From contig NZ_BEWW01000283.1 in NCBI RefSeq assembly GCF_002933955.1, positions 62,001 through 126,000 of the forward strand: a DNA stretch of 64,000 nt, in the 5' to 3' direction. This document shows positions 42,439 to 50,197 of this stretch, one piece after another. The translations under genes were made by a program, and so were the position numbers. Every line of letters begins with the position of its first letter. Position 1 is the first letter of the stretch. Below the pieces are notes generated by a model, which worked only from the letters and a program-made list of their open reading frames with translations, was not told the DNA's origin and made no database searches. This stretch comes from Prevotella sp. MGM2 (lineage in GTDB: Bacteria > Bacteroidota > Bacteroidia > Bacteroidales > Bacteroidaceae).

Positions 42439-43465
42439 ATGGAGCATAGATTTAATTACAACTGGACGCTCAAAGACGCGATTTTCACCAAAGACAAAGG
42501 CAAGGTTTTCTCTTGCTTTGCTTGTGGTGGCGGCTCGACTATGGGCTATAAACTGGCGGGCTTTGACGTGATAGGCTGTAATGAGATAGATATTCGGGTA
42601 ATGAACCTATACGAGAGCAACCATCACCCGCGCTATAAGTTTCTGGAGTCAATTCAGATGTTCAAGGAAAGGACTGCATCTCGATATTCTGGACGGGTCC
42701 CCGCCATGCTCCGCTTTCTCGATGGCTGGTAGTCGTGAGGAAGCATGGGGCGTTGAGAAAAAGTTTCGTGAGGGGCAGGCTACGCAAGTGCTTGATACAC
42801 TCTTTTTCGATTTCATCGAGGTTGCGCGTAAGCTCCAGCCGAAAGTGGTAATCGCCGAGAACGTCAAAGGCTTGTTGCAAGGCGATGCGAAAAAGTATGT
42901 GCAACGTATCTACGCCGAATTTGATGCGGCTGGCTATTATTGCCAACACTGGCTTTTAGACGCGCAGAATATGGGCGTACCACAAAGGCGTGAGCGTGTC
43001 TTTTTCGTGTGTCTGCGAAAAGACCTTATCGACTATGTGCCGCAGACCTACAACCTTTTCGATGTATTGCCTCGTCTGATACTTGATTTCAACGAGCCGG
43101 GTATATCATGCGAGGAGGCCGGCCTTACGTTAGGGGACCCGATAACTACCCCGTGCTATTCCGAGGAATACGACCGCCTCAAGAGAGGATTGCCGAAAAA
43201 GTATCTCCAATGCGCCCTCGTTCAGAAAACCGACATACACCCCACGTTGGTTGCCGGATATAGGGCAAAAGCCTCTCCTATGCCGGATTGGGGCAAACAA
43301 TGGCTCTCAGTGTCGGATATATGCAAAGTATCATCTTTCCCACAAGACTACGATTTTGGCACTCAAAAGCCCGAATATATCTGCGGAATGAGCGTACCGC
43401 CAATAATGATAGCCCAGATAGCCACACAAGTTTACGAACAATGGCTAACCAAATTAACCAAGTAA
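42439..43465 (+). pseudogene. dcm: DNA cytosine-5 methyltransferase, frameshifted
   Basis: The gene is split into 42439-42732 and 42722-43465 in different frames. The first part has the SAM motif VFSCFACGGGSTMGYKLAGFDVIG. The catalytic GSPPCS (42695-42712) lies in the second frame, followed by ENVKGL (motif VI) and MGVPQRRERVFFV (motif VIII). Removing one A from the AAA run at 42668-42670 gives a continuous reading (KEGLHLDILDGSPPCS). The original enzyme would methylate cytosines, perhaps to evade host restriction. Either a true 1-base lesion or a sequencing error. Confidence 0.85.
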
Positions 43466-43467
43466 AA

Positions 43468-43926
43468 ATGGAACGCAAGAAAGTAATCCTTACATTGTGC
43501 CGGGTATTCCCAGCCACACACTCCAAAAAGGGCATAAACACCCTCTTTGCGGTCAAGCTCTTTGCGGGTCGTAAGATACACACCATACGCGCCGATGAAA
43601 AAGGACAATGGGCGCAAAAAGTGGCCGACATCAACGCCGGAAACAAAATCTTATGCGTGAGAGAATGGACGGGCCGACCCTACAACTCCGAGCAGGCCGA
43701 TATAAAGCAGTTTGTGTCGGTAGGACTGCAAGACATCACCATTACCTACGGAGTGGATGATGAAAAGCCCCAAGCGTGGGTTGACGGCAAGCCAGTACCT
43801 ATTGAAACTCTCGCCAAGAATGACGGCCTCGAACTGCCCGACTTTATAGAGTGGTTTTTCGGGAGTGTTCACACCGGCAATGTGTTCAAGGGCAAAATTA
43901 TTCATTTCACCGATTTTCGATATTGA
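43468..43926 (+). CDS. ASCH-like hypothetical protein
   Basis: 152 residues from ATG 43468, two bases after the methyltransferase. VFPATHSKKGINTLFAVKLFAGRKIHTIRAD and ILCVREWTGRPYNSEQ recall ASCH/PUA-like folds that bind RNA or modified bases. It lies between two methyltransferase genes, so a link to base modification is possible but unproved. Confidence 0.45.
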   Translation: MERKKVILTLCRVFPATHSKKGINTLFAVKLFAGRKIHTIRADEKGQWAQKVADINAGNKILCVREWTGRPYNSEQADIKQFVSVGLQDITITYGVDDEKPQAWVDGKPVPIETLAKNDGLELPDFIEWFFGSVHTGNVFKGKIIHFTDFRY

Positions 43927-43928
43927 GC

Positions 43929-44660
43929 ATGGATAGCTGCGTGATATTGGGCGATTGCAAGTGTTTCAACGCCGACTGTGAAAAGGTTATGGGTAATCTG
44001 CCGGATAATAGTGTGGATTTCATATTGTCGGATATTCCATACGACTTAGACCTTAACGGTGGTGGTGTGCATGGTGATTTCTGCACCCGTAAGCAGATAC
44101 AGTCGCGCAAAAACAGCTCTCTATATTTCGTGTCGCAAGGCATTGACTACGACAAGATTTTCAGCGAGTTTGAGCGTATTTGCAAGCGTGTGAATATCTG
44201 CGTGTTTTGCTCAAACAAGCAGATAGGGCGTATAATGACATGGTGGGAGCAGCGCGGTTATGTAGCAACTCTTTTGGTATGGGATAAGCCTAACCCTATT
44301 CCACTCGGAAACGGTTGCTATATCAACAATCTGGAATTTATCGTGTATGTGCGTGAGAAAGGCGTCACATACAACTCTCTCGGATATGATATGCAACTGA
44401 AAACCTTTCGCAACCAGCCGCCTCAAGCAGCGCAGCGCATACATGAAACCGAAAAGCCTGTGAGCCTTTTGCAACGTCTATTATTGCTCCATACAAGCGA
44501 GGGCGATGTAGTCTTTGACGCTTACGCCGGCTCTTTCTCGACCGCCATTGCCTGCCACAACGAAAAGCGCAAGTTTATCGGATGCGAGATACTGGAAAAG
44601 TATTTTGAGCCGGCCATGAAACGCCTCCGTGGAGCTGTCGCTCAAAAAAGTTTATTCTAA
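43929..44660 (+). CDS. DNA adenine/N4-cytosine methyltransferase
   Basis: 243 residues from ATG 43929. Motif IV appears as LSDIPYDL (a DPPY variant with Ile), and the SAM-binding motif I near the C-terminus as VVFDAYAGSFSTAIACHNEKRKFIGCE, the order of beta-class amino-methyltransferases. ETEKPVSLLQRLLLLHT precedes motif I, as in that family. It probably modifies phage DNA against restriction or marks it for regulation; no cognate nuclease is nearby. Confidence 0.8.
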   Translation: MDSCVILGDCKCFNADCEKVMGNLPDNSVDFILSDIPYDLDLNGGGVHGDFCTRKQIQSRKNSSLYFVSQGIDYDKIFSEFERICKRVNICVFCSNKQIGRIMTWWEQRGYVATLLVWDKPNPIPLGNGCYINNLEFIVYVREKGVTYNSLGYDMQLKTFRNQPPQAAQRIHETEKPVSLLQRLLLLHTSEGDVVFDAYAGSFSTAIACHNEKRKFIGCEILEKYFEPAMKRLRGAVAQKSLF

Positions 44661-44679
44661 CGTACAACAAGTTACTACA

Positions 44680-45501
44680 ATGGAAACTAACTCTACCAAA
44701 CGCAAGGATATATTTCTTGTGGACCCGCGCAACATCGTGGTTGTGGACGGATTTAACGTGCGCCGAGATTTCGACTTAGACGAACTCAAAGAGCAAATCA
44801 AGGAAAAGGGGGTACTTAACCCTATAACCGTTATCGCCTACAAGGATGAAAACGGGGTGGAACGCTATAAACTGGTTGACGGAGAACGCCGCTATCGTGC
44901 GACCATGCTTGCTATCTCCGAGGGTGCCGACATCCCTTATGTTCCGGCTCTCAATGCTCCAAAGGATGCAAGCGTGAAAGACCTCTACATTGAGCAGATG
45001 ATGAGGAACGAGGGCAAGCGTTTTACCGAGCTGGAATGTGCTATAATGTTTCGCCGTTTCAAAGAGGAATTTGGCTATTCGCAAGTACAAATAGCCGAAA
45101 CTTTCAAAAAATCCCCAGCTTTCATTAGCAAGTGCCTGGCATTGCTCGACCTGCCCCAATATCTACAAGACAAGATAGCGAGTGGTGAATTGTCGGCCAA
45201 AGCAGCGCGTGAACTCGCAAGCAACTACGCCGACCCCCACGACCAAGTGAGAGCCGCCAAAACGGCCGTAAGGACTGCAAAGGCCGCCGGACGCTCGACC
45301 GCAACCAACAAAGAGGTGCAACGCTCCCTCAAGGATGCAAAGCAAGGTAAAGCTATCGCTGACGCTCTACGAAACATTGCCGCGTATCTGGACGGTGAGC
45401 CGACCGTTGAGGTTGACACTCTGATAAAGTTGCTCGACAAGCACGGCACACTCCACGCTGCCATGAGAGAATATAAAAAGACAATCACAAGCAAAAACTA
45501 A
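44680..45501 (+). CDS. parB: ParB-family DNA-binding protein
   Basis: 273 residues from ATG 44680. The ParB N-terminal domain has GFNVRRDF, PITVIAY and LVDGERRYRAT, the CTP-binding GERRYRA-type box, followed by a helix-turn-helix (YSQVQIAETFKKSPAFISKCLALLDLPQ). Spo0J/ParB proteins bind 16-bp palindromes called parS. No ParA ATPase is seen, so it may act as a regulator. The 16-bp palindrome array at 31335-31708 is an obvious candidate target, which is inference. Confidence 0.82.
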   Translation: METNSTKRKDIFLVDPRNIVVVDGFNVRRDFDLDELKEQIKEKGVLNPITVIAYKDENGVERYKLVDGERRYRATMLAISEGADIPYVPALNAPKDASVKDLYIEQMMRNEGKRFTELECAIMFRRFKEEFGYSQVQIAETFKKSPAFISKCLALLDLPQYLQDKIASGELSAKAARELASNYADPHDQVRAAKTAVRTAKAAGRSTATNKEVQRSLKDAKQGKAIADALRNIAAYLDGEPTVEVDTLIKLLDKHGTLHAAMREYKKTITSKN

Positions 45502-45507
45502 TATCGA

Positions 45508-45837
45508 ATGGAACTAAACGAATACCAAGCGGAGGCTCTCTCTACGGCTATCTACCCAAACGACAACAAAGTTGAATATCTCGCACTCGCTTTATGCGGT
45601 GAAGCCGGCGAGGTAGCCGACAAGGTGAAAAAGATAATCCGCGACCACAACGGGGATTTCTCCGACAAGGACACACGGAACCGAATAGCCTACGAATTGG
45701 GCGATGTGCTTTGGTACGCCGCCAATCTTGCAAGGGCAATAGGCTACTCACTTTCCGAGGTAGCAACTCTCAATCTCGCAAAAATAGCTGCCCGTAAGCT
45801 CCGGGGTACAATCCACGGCACGGGCGATAACAGATAA
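45508..45837 (+). CDS. MazG-like nucleotide pyrophosphohydrolase
   Basis: 109 residues. ALCGEAGEVADKVKKIIRDHNG and IAYELGDVLWYAANLARAIGYSL carry the ExxE...ExxD metal site of the MazG superfamily. It hydrolyses NTPs or alarmones; phage forms may cut nucleotide pools or keep ppGpp low. Six bases follow parB. Confidence 0.8.
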   Translation: MELNEYQAEALSTAIYPNDNKVEYLALALCGEAGEVADKVKKIIRDHNGDFSDKDTRNRIAYELGDVLWYAANLARAIGYSLSEVATLNLAKIAARKLRGTIHGTGDNR

Positions 45838-45842
45838 GCAAA

Positions 45843-46102
45843 ATGAAACCGATAGAATTTCCAGAACAAAACGCAATCGCCTCAAGCAATGATGCGAATG
45901 TGCAACCGCTACCCTGTCGCATATCCGAGGACGGGCCCAAGTAATATCTTGCTGGGAGTTGACCGAGGCCGACTTTGAACGCCTCAAGAGAAAGCCACGG
46001 ATATATGTATCACAAATGACGTATGGGGGTGCTATCCCGCCTCTATTCGTTACAACCGACAACAACGACTTATTCACATACAAAAAGACCGAGAAAGAAT
46101 GA
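45843..46102 (+). pseudogene. Small conserved phage gene, frameshifted
   Basis: The frame starting MKPIEFPEQNAIASS stops after codon 33 (…EDGPK). The continuation lies one frame over: QVISCWELTEADFERLKRKP…YVSQMTYGGAIPPLF, ending at 46102 with an ATGA overlap to the next gene. One base added to the CCC run at 45936-45938 restores a single gene of about 86 codons. The second half is the conserved part of a small protein I recall from Bacteroides phages (function unknown). Confidence 0.65.
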
Positions 46103-46293
46103 CACAAGACATCAAAGGGGAGTGCATACGCACGAAAAAGCCCCACAAGCCTATACGCCTACCGCGTAAGCTCAAAAAGGACATCATCAAGAAATCCGGG
46201 CGCGAAGCCTATTGGCAAATCATAGCCACAATCTATATGCAAGTGCTTATGGGCGGCCCGCAATACATCAAAATTCGTAAAATCAAAGAATAA
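46099..46293 (+). CDS. Small basic hypothetical protein
   Basis: 64 residues, strongly basic (KKPHKPIRLPRKLKKDIIKKSG), with a C-terminal helix IIATIYMQVLM. Coupled to the preceding broken gene by ATGA. Possibly nucleic-acid binding. Confidence 0.45.
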   Translation: MTQDIKGECIRTKKPHKPIRLPRKLKKDIIKKSGREAYWQIIATIYMQVLMGGPQYIKIRKIKE

Positions 46294-46303
46294 TACTCTA
46301 AAA

Positions 46304-46570
46304 ATGAAACTGTTATTTTTCGACTTAGAAACGACCGGAACGCTCGTAAACAAGCATGGAATCCACCAGATTTCCGGCATGGTGGTAATAGACGGAGAGG
46401 TTAAGGAAACTTTCAATCTCCACGTCCAGCGCGCCGACATGGAGAATTTCAAGCAGGGAACAGTAGCCAAGACCCTCGGCATTGCTATTGACGATAGCAA
46501 GCTCCACGATGCGCTCTACGACATAGAGGTGTGCAAGGCTATCTACGACAAAGTTTGCGCCCACTACTGA
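46304..46570 (+). CDS. DnaQ-like exonuclease with internal deletion
   Basis: 88 residues. It starts as a DEDDh exonuclease (Exo I LLFFDLETTGTLVNKHGIHQISG) and ends as one (TVAKTLGI…LHDALYDIEVCKAIYD, Exo III), but the middle with Exo II, normally about 90 residues, is missing. The join falls near NLHVQ-RADMENFKQ and keeps the frame. The product should be inactive as a nuclease, unless a DNA-binding role remains. Either a natural deletion or an assembly collapse. Confidence 0.7.
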   Translation: MKLLFFDLETTGTLVNKHGIHQISGMVVIDGEVKETFNLHVQRADMENFKQGTVAKTLGIAIDDSKLHDALYDIEVCKAIYDKVCAHY

Positions 46571-46571
46571 T

Positions 46572-47009
46572 ATGATACACATTGGCATTGATACCGGCAC
46601 CCACACAGGCATAGCCGTGTGGGATAGCCGGAGCCAGTGTTTCCGGGCTATTGAGGATGTTGCAATCCACAAGGCAATGGAAATGGTGGCTCAGTACAAG
46701 AGTATAGCCGACCAAGAGGGCGTAAGGCTTTATGTGAGAGTTGAGGACCCGCGACAAAGAACGTGGTTTGGTACGGAGAATATGACCCGCGAGGAAGAGC
46801 GTAAAAAACTGCAAGGCGTTGGCTTTGTCAAACGTGATGCGTCTATCTGGGAGGCATACCTCAAAGACTTAGGCGTTTGGTTTGAAATGGTTGCTCCGAA
46901 ACGCAATCTTACCAAGATTACGCATGAAACTTTCGTAAACATTACAAAGTGGAAAGGACGCACGAATGAGCATAAGCGTGATGCCGCTATGCTTGTTTTC
47001 GGGAGATAG
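46572..47009 (+). CDS. RuvC-like resolvase
   Basis: 145 residues. RNase H-fold elements: IHIGIDTGTHTGIAVWD (first Asp about 7), RVEDPRQRTWFG (Glu/Asp about 57-58), and C-terminal TNEHKRDAAMLVFG with the last acidic residue. GVGFVKRDASIWEAYLKDLG is typical of the phage RuvC-like group. It resolves branched DNA before packaging, and is the last gene of the early operon. Confidence 0.72.
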   Translation: MIHIGIDTGTHTGIAVWDSRSQCFRAIEDVAIHKAMEMVAQYKSIADQEGVRLYVRVEDPRQRTWFGTENMTREEERKKLQGVGFVKRDASIWEAYLKDLGVWFEMVAPKRNLTKITHETFVNITKWKGRTNEHKRDAAMLVFGR

Positions 47010-47053
47010 TAAATTTTCTCACCTAAAATGTGTTCTGTAAACGCTTTATTTTG

Positions 47054-47061
47054 TATCTTCG
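47054..47061 (+). promoter_or_regulatory. Possible late promoter (-7 box)
   Basis: TATCTTCG differs at one base from TAnnTTTG and lies about 30 bases before the next start; the -33 is only TTCTG at a short spacing. It sits in the first real gap after the early operon, where a late or middle promoter is expected. Confidence 0.35.
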
Positions 47062-47089
47062 CATCATTAACCAAGTTAATATTACACGC

Positions 47090-47581
47090 ATGGAAATTTC
47101 GGCCCCACACGTTGGAGATTACGTTATGATAGCTTGGACCGTTCTGGCGGTGGTGGTTGTCTTATATGCCATTTGGCTTGTCGGAGGGCGCGAGTGGATA
47201 GGTGAAAAAGTCGCAAGGCTATTGCCCCACGAAACGCTCTCTAAGGGCGATAAAGCGCATATCTATCTCAATGGCCGCTACAATCGCACCGCGACACTCT
47301 CAAAAGTTGTGGCCGATGCGGTGTATATCTACGACAACAAGGTTAAATTGCCTTTGGACTATCGCGCCCGTTTCTATGGAATGGGTGTTGACCTAAACGA
47401 TGGTAGCCGACTGGTTTTTATCGCCAATCGCCGCCACTATCGCCTTATTCGCGTGGCTGAACTTATCCGCAAGGTGTTCAATCTGGCCGAGGATGAAACA
47501 AACCTCAATCCCGATTACTCCGAGGATGAGGAATTGTTAACTGAAAAGGCTGAGGAGGGTGCAGGGGACGATGAAATGTGA
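47090..47581 (+). CDS. Membrane-anchored hypothetical protein
   Basis: 163 residues from ATG 47090. One membrane helix (MIAWTVLAVVVVLYAIWLV, about 12-30) is followed by a soluble strand-rich domain (GDKAHIYLNGRYNRTATLSKVVADAVYIY) and an acidic C-terminus. First gene after the promoter-like gap. No family recognised. Confidence 0.5.
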   Translation: MEISAPHVGDYVMIAWTVLAVVVVLYAIWLVGGREWIGEKVARLLPHETLSKGDKAHIYLNGRYNRTATLSKVVADAVYIYDNKVKLPLDYRARFYGMGVDLNDGSRLVFIANRRHYRLIRVAELIRKVFNLAEDETNLNPDYSEDEELLTEKAEEGAGDDEM

Positions 47582-48695
47582 GCCAATGAAATATCGCAAG
47601 GTTGCCGACCTGCACCCTCTGCCAAACAATCCGCGAACTATCGACAAGGACGGGCTGGCTCGTGTTGTTGATTCAATCAAGCTCAACGGATTTTGGGAAC
47701 ACCGACCTATGGCGATTGAGGAACAGGACGGCCGCCTCGTTGTGCTGGATGGCAATCAACGCCTCAAGGCTGTAAAAAAGCTCAAAATTAAAGAGGTCCC
47801 GACCGTGCTTTACTCCGACCTCACGGACGATGAGCGCAACGACCTTATCCTGCGCTCCAACATAAACAACGGAGAGTGGGATTTTGGCGCATTACAGACT
47901 GACCCCGCTTTTGAGGACGTTGATTTTTGCTTTATCGGTCTGGAATTTCCGAAAGAGAGTGCAAGCAAGAGAGGCGGAGCCAAGACTGCAAATGCGGCTC
48001 CTTTCGACAATCCCGATGATGAGGACGTGGACGATGACAACGACATAGACGATGAGCAAGGCGATGATGAAGAGGCTGATGAAAAGGAGGCTTTCTATCG
48101 CTCCATGCTTAAAGACGTGTTGTATGAGAGCGACAACATCTATGAAATCCCCAATCTCTTGCTTGAAATGCAAGCAGGCAAGGTTGAGTTACCGCTTAAT
48201 CCGTGGGGAGCGAATAGCCGCCTAAGAAAAGACGTGGCGACTTATCATTTCTATGTGGATGATTACCGCTTTGAGGCATTATTCAAAGACCCGATTAAAT
48301 TGCTCACAAGCGGTTGCGAGGCCGTGGTTGAGCCTAATTGTAGCTGCCACGACCAAACGCCTATCGCATACGGCATAAGCCTTATCTATAAAAAGAGATG
48401 GCTTTGTCGCTATTTGCAAGAGTGTGGCATTAAGGTTTACGCTGACCTCAATGTTGCCCACAAGTTTATCGAATATAACAAAATGGGTATTCCGAAAGGC
48501 TACAACGCCTTTTTCACTCGTGGACTGGACGGGTGGATGGAGAGCCTCAAGAGCGATTTGCAAGTGGCGCAGGAAATAAGCGGTCTGGAACGCCCCAATT
48601 TGGTAGTCTATGGCGGTGGCGATGAGATAAAAGAATTTTGCCGCCAACATGGATTACTCTATATCCACGATTTTATCAACGCTAAAAAGAAATAA
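47571..48695 (+). CDS. ParB/Srx-like domain fused to DUF4417
   Basis: 374 residues from ATG 47571 (47586 also possible). Residues 1-110 are a ParB/sulfiredoxin-like domain (LHPLPNNPRTIDKDGLARVVDSI, LVVLDGNQRLKAVKKL, LILRSNINNGEWD). A long acidic linker (DDEDVDDDNDIDDEQGDDEE) follows, then a DUF4417-like domain (NPWGANSRLRKDVATYHFYVDDYRFE ... PNLVVYGGGDEIKEF). ParB-like domains of this kind often accompany terminase genes. The fusion to DUF4417, a domain of unknown function, is unusual to me. Confidence 0.65.
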   Translation: MKCEPMKYRKVADLHPLPNNPRTIDKDGLARVVDSIKLNGFWEHRPMAIEEQDGRLVVLDGNQRLKAVKKLKIKEVPTVLYSDLTDDERNDLILRSNINNGEWDFGALQTDPAFEDVDFCFIGLEFPKESASKRGGAKTANAAPFDNPDDEDVDDDNDIDDEQGDDEEADEKEAFYRSMLKDVLYESDNIYEIPNLLLEMQAGKVELPLNPWGANSRLRKDVATYHFYVDDYRFEALFKDPIKLLTSGCEAVVEPNCSCHDQTPIAYGISLIYKKRWLCRYLQECGIKVYADLNVAHKFIEYNKMGIPKGYNAFFTRGLDGWMESLKSDLQVAQEISGLERPNLVVYGGGDEIKEFCRQHGLLYIHDFINAKKK

Positions 48696-48700
48696 CGACT

Positions 48701-49348
48701 ATGGGCAGAAACTCCGGGGGCGTTAATAACTACGCCAAAGCAGGCACAACGGGCATAGCGGTCAATTCCAATGGCCGCAAGCTCACCCCGAAGCAGGTGG
48801 CAAAGATGACCGCTACCGCAACGGGCACAAGCTCAATGCAGCACCGCGACATGGAAAAGCAAATCAATCGCGCTATCTCTCGTTATGAGGCAGTAATGGG
48901 CGTAAGAGAAAGACACGTCCGCATTGCCGACATATCGGGTGCTTATGGCGTTACCTATATCGGGCCTAATGGCTCACAAGGCATATATCTAAGCCGCCGA
49001 CACTTTGACACGTCAAAGAGAAAATTTGAGGCCGCCTACAAAGCCTCCAACTACGCCAATGGGTTTAAGAACGTTACCAATCGCGCAGCTCAACACACGG
49101 TTACGCATGAATTAGCACACGCCACTTGGACCAGTTCTTACACCTCACCAAAGCACAAGGCCGCCGGCAAAGAGATACAACACCTATATCGCCAATGGAG
49201 CAAGGACAAACGCAAGAAAGGCTACGGCTCCTATGGCAAAACAAGTGTGGATGAGTTCTGGGCCGAGGTTATCACCAAAGGCATACATGGAAAATCCGAC
49301 AAATATACTCGCCGGGCAATTTCGATAGCTCGCCGTTTCAAATTATAA
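48701..49348 (+). CDS. Zincin-like putative metalloprotease
   Basis: 215 residues. A clear HExxH site occurs in HTVTHELAHATW (about 144-155), with a later VDEFWAEVITKGIHG that may give the third ligand. There is no signal peptide. N-terminal GRNSGGVNNYAKAG is flexible. The position between the ParB fusion and terminase genes suggests a head-assembly or host-interacting enzyme; target unknown. Confidence 0.65.
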   Translation: MGRNSGGVNNYAKAGTTGIAVNSNGRKLTPKQVAKMTATATGTSSMQHRDMEKQINRAISRYEAVMGVRERHVRIADISGAYGVTYIGPNGSQGIYLSRRHFDTSKRKFEAAYKASNYANGFKNVTNRAAQHTVTHELAHATWTSSYTSPKHKAAGKEIQHLYRQWSKDKRKKGYGSYGKTSVDEFWAEVITKGIHGKSDKYTRRAISIARRFKL

Positions 49349-49380
49349 CGTAAATTTGCAATATCAAATAAACTACAAGA

Positions 49381-49605
49381 ATGGAAAAAATAGAATTAAC
49401 ACCGCTGGAGCTTTCCATGCTGGAACGAAATCTGAGAGGCGAATTTTTCCCTCCAGAGCAGACCGATGAGGAAAACGCCGCTTTTGCAAGGGTAATCGAA
49501 AAGGCCGATACTCTTATGGAAAAGTTGGACGCTTACGATGAGCTTGGCAATAGCCTTATGGAGTGGTACTACAACAAGTACAAGGAACAGGAGGCTAACG
49601 CCTAA
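49381..49605 (+). CDS. Small acidic hypothetical protein
   Basis: 74 residues, acidic and helical (LTPLELSMLERNLRGEFFPPEQTDEE...). Followed by a terminator. No family recognised. Confidence 0.5.
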   Translation: MEKIELTPLELSMLERNLRGEFFPPEQTDEENAAFARVIEKADTLMEKLDAYDELGNSLMEWYYNKYKEQEANA

Positions 49606-49628
49606 CTCCACACCAACCGCGTAAAGAG

Positions 49629-49658
49629 CCGGGCAGTTTTCGGCTGTCCGGTTTTCTT
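49629..49658 (+). terminator. Intrinsic terminator before terminase genes
   Basis: CCGGGCAG (49629-49636) pairs with CTGTCCGG (49644-49651) through one G-T pair, followed by TTTTCTTT. It separates the preceding genes from the packaging operon. Confidence 0.8.
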
Positions 49659-49714
49659 TGCAGTCAATGTGTGTCTGACAAACACGGAATAATAAATCAA
49701 CGGAATCACAACGA

Positions 49715-50197
49715 ATGGCCCGCTTTGAAAAAGGAAATAAACAAGGCAATCGCTTTACGTCCGAGAACCAGCCCAAACGCAAAGGGCGTGGCAAACTCTC
49801 CGTGCTTAATTATATCCGGCAGACCACGGGCAAGAGGGTTGACCCGCAGAGCAGCAAAGAGGAAATCTTAAAAGTCATTCAACACATTTACGAAAGCTCA
49901 CCCTCCGATCTGGAGCCGCTGATTAAAGACCCCAACGACCCCCACAAGCCCAATCCCAACACTCCGATGTGGGTATTGAGCATAATATCCGCTATTAACA
50001 CCGATATGCGCTATGGGCGCACGTCAACTATTGAAATGCTTTTTGACCGAGTATTCGGCAAGGCTACGCAGACGATAGAGGGCGAAATCAACACCAATGT
50101 TAACCCGGTTGATTTGTCGGTGCTGACTACCGAGGAACTATTGCAATACAACGCTCTTTTGGAGAAAATAAAGACAGGCAACAATGGCAAGGAATAA
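49715..50197 (+). CDS. Terminase small subunit (DUF5681-type)
   Basis: 160 residues. The opening MARFEKGNKQGNRFTSENQP is the DUF5681 signature that precedes terminases in many Bacteroidales phages. A helical centre with PLIKDPNDPHKPN and IEMLFDRVFGKATQ follows. It overlaps the large subunit by 14 bases and should recognise the packaging start. Confidence 0.7.
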   Translation: MARFEKGNKQGNRFTSENQPKRKGRGKLSVLNYIRQTTGKRVDPQSSKEEILKVIQHIYESSPSDLEPLIKDPNDPHKPNPNTPMWVLSIISAINTDMRYGRTSTIEMLFDRVFGKATQTIEGEINTNVNPVDLSVLTTEELLQYNALLEKIKTGNNGKE

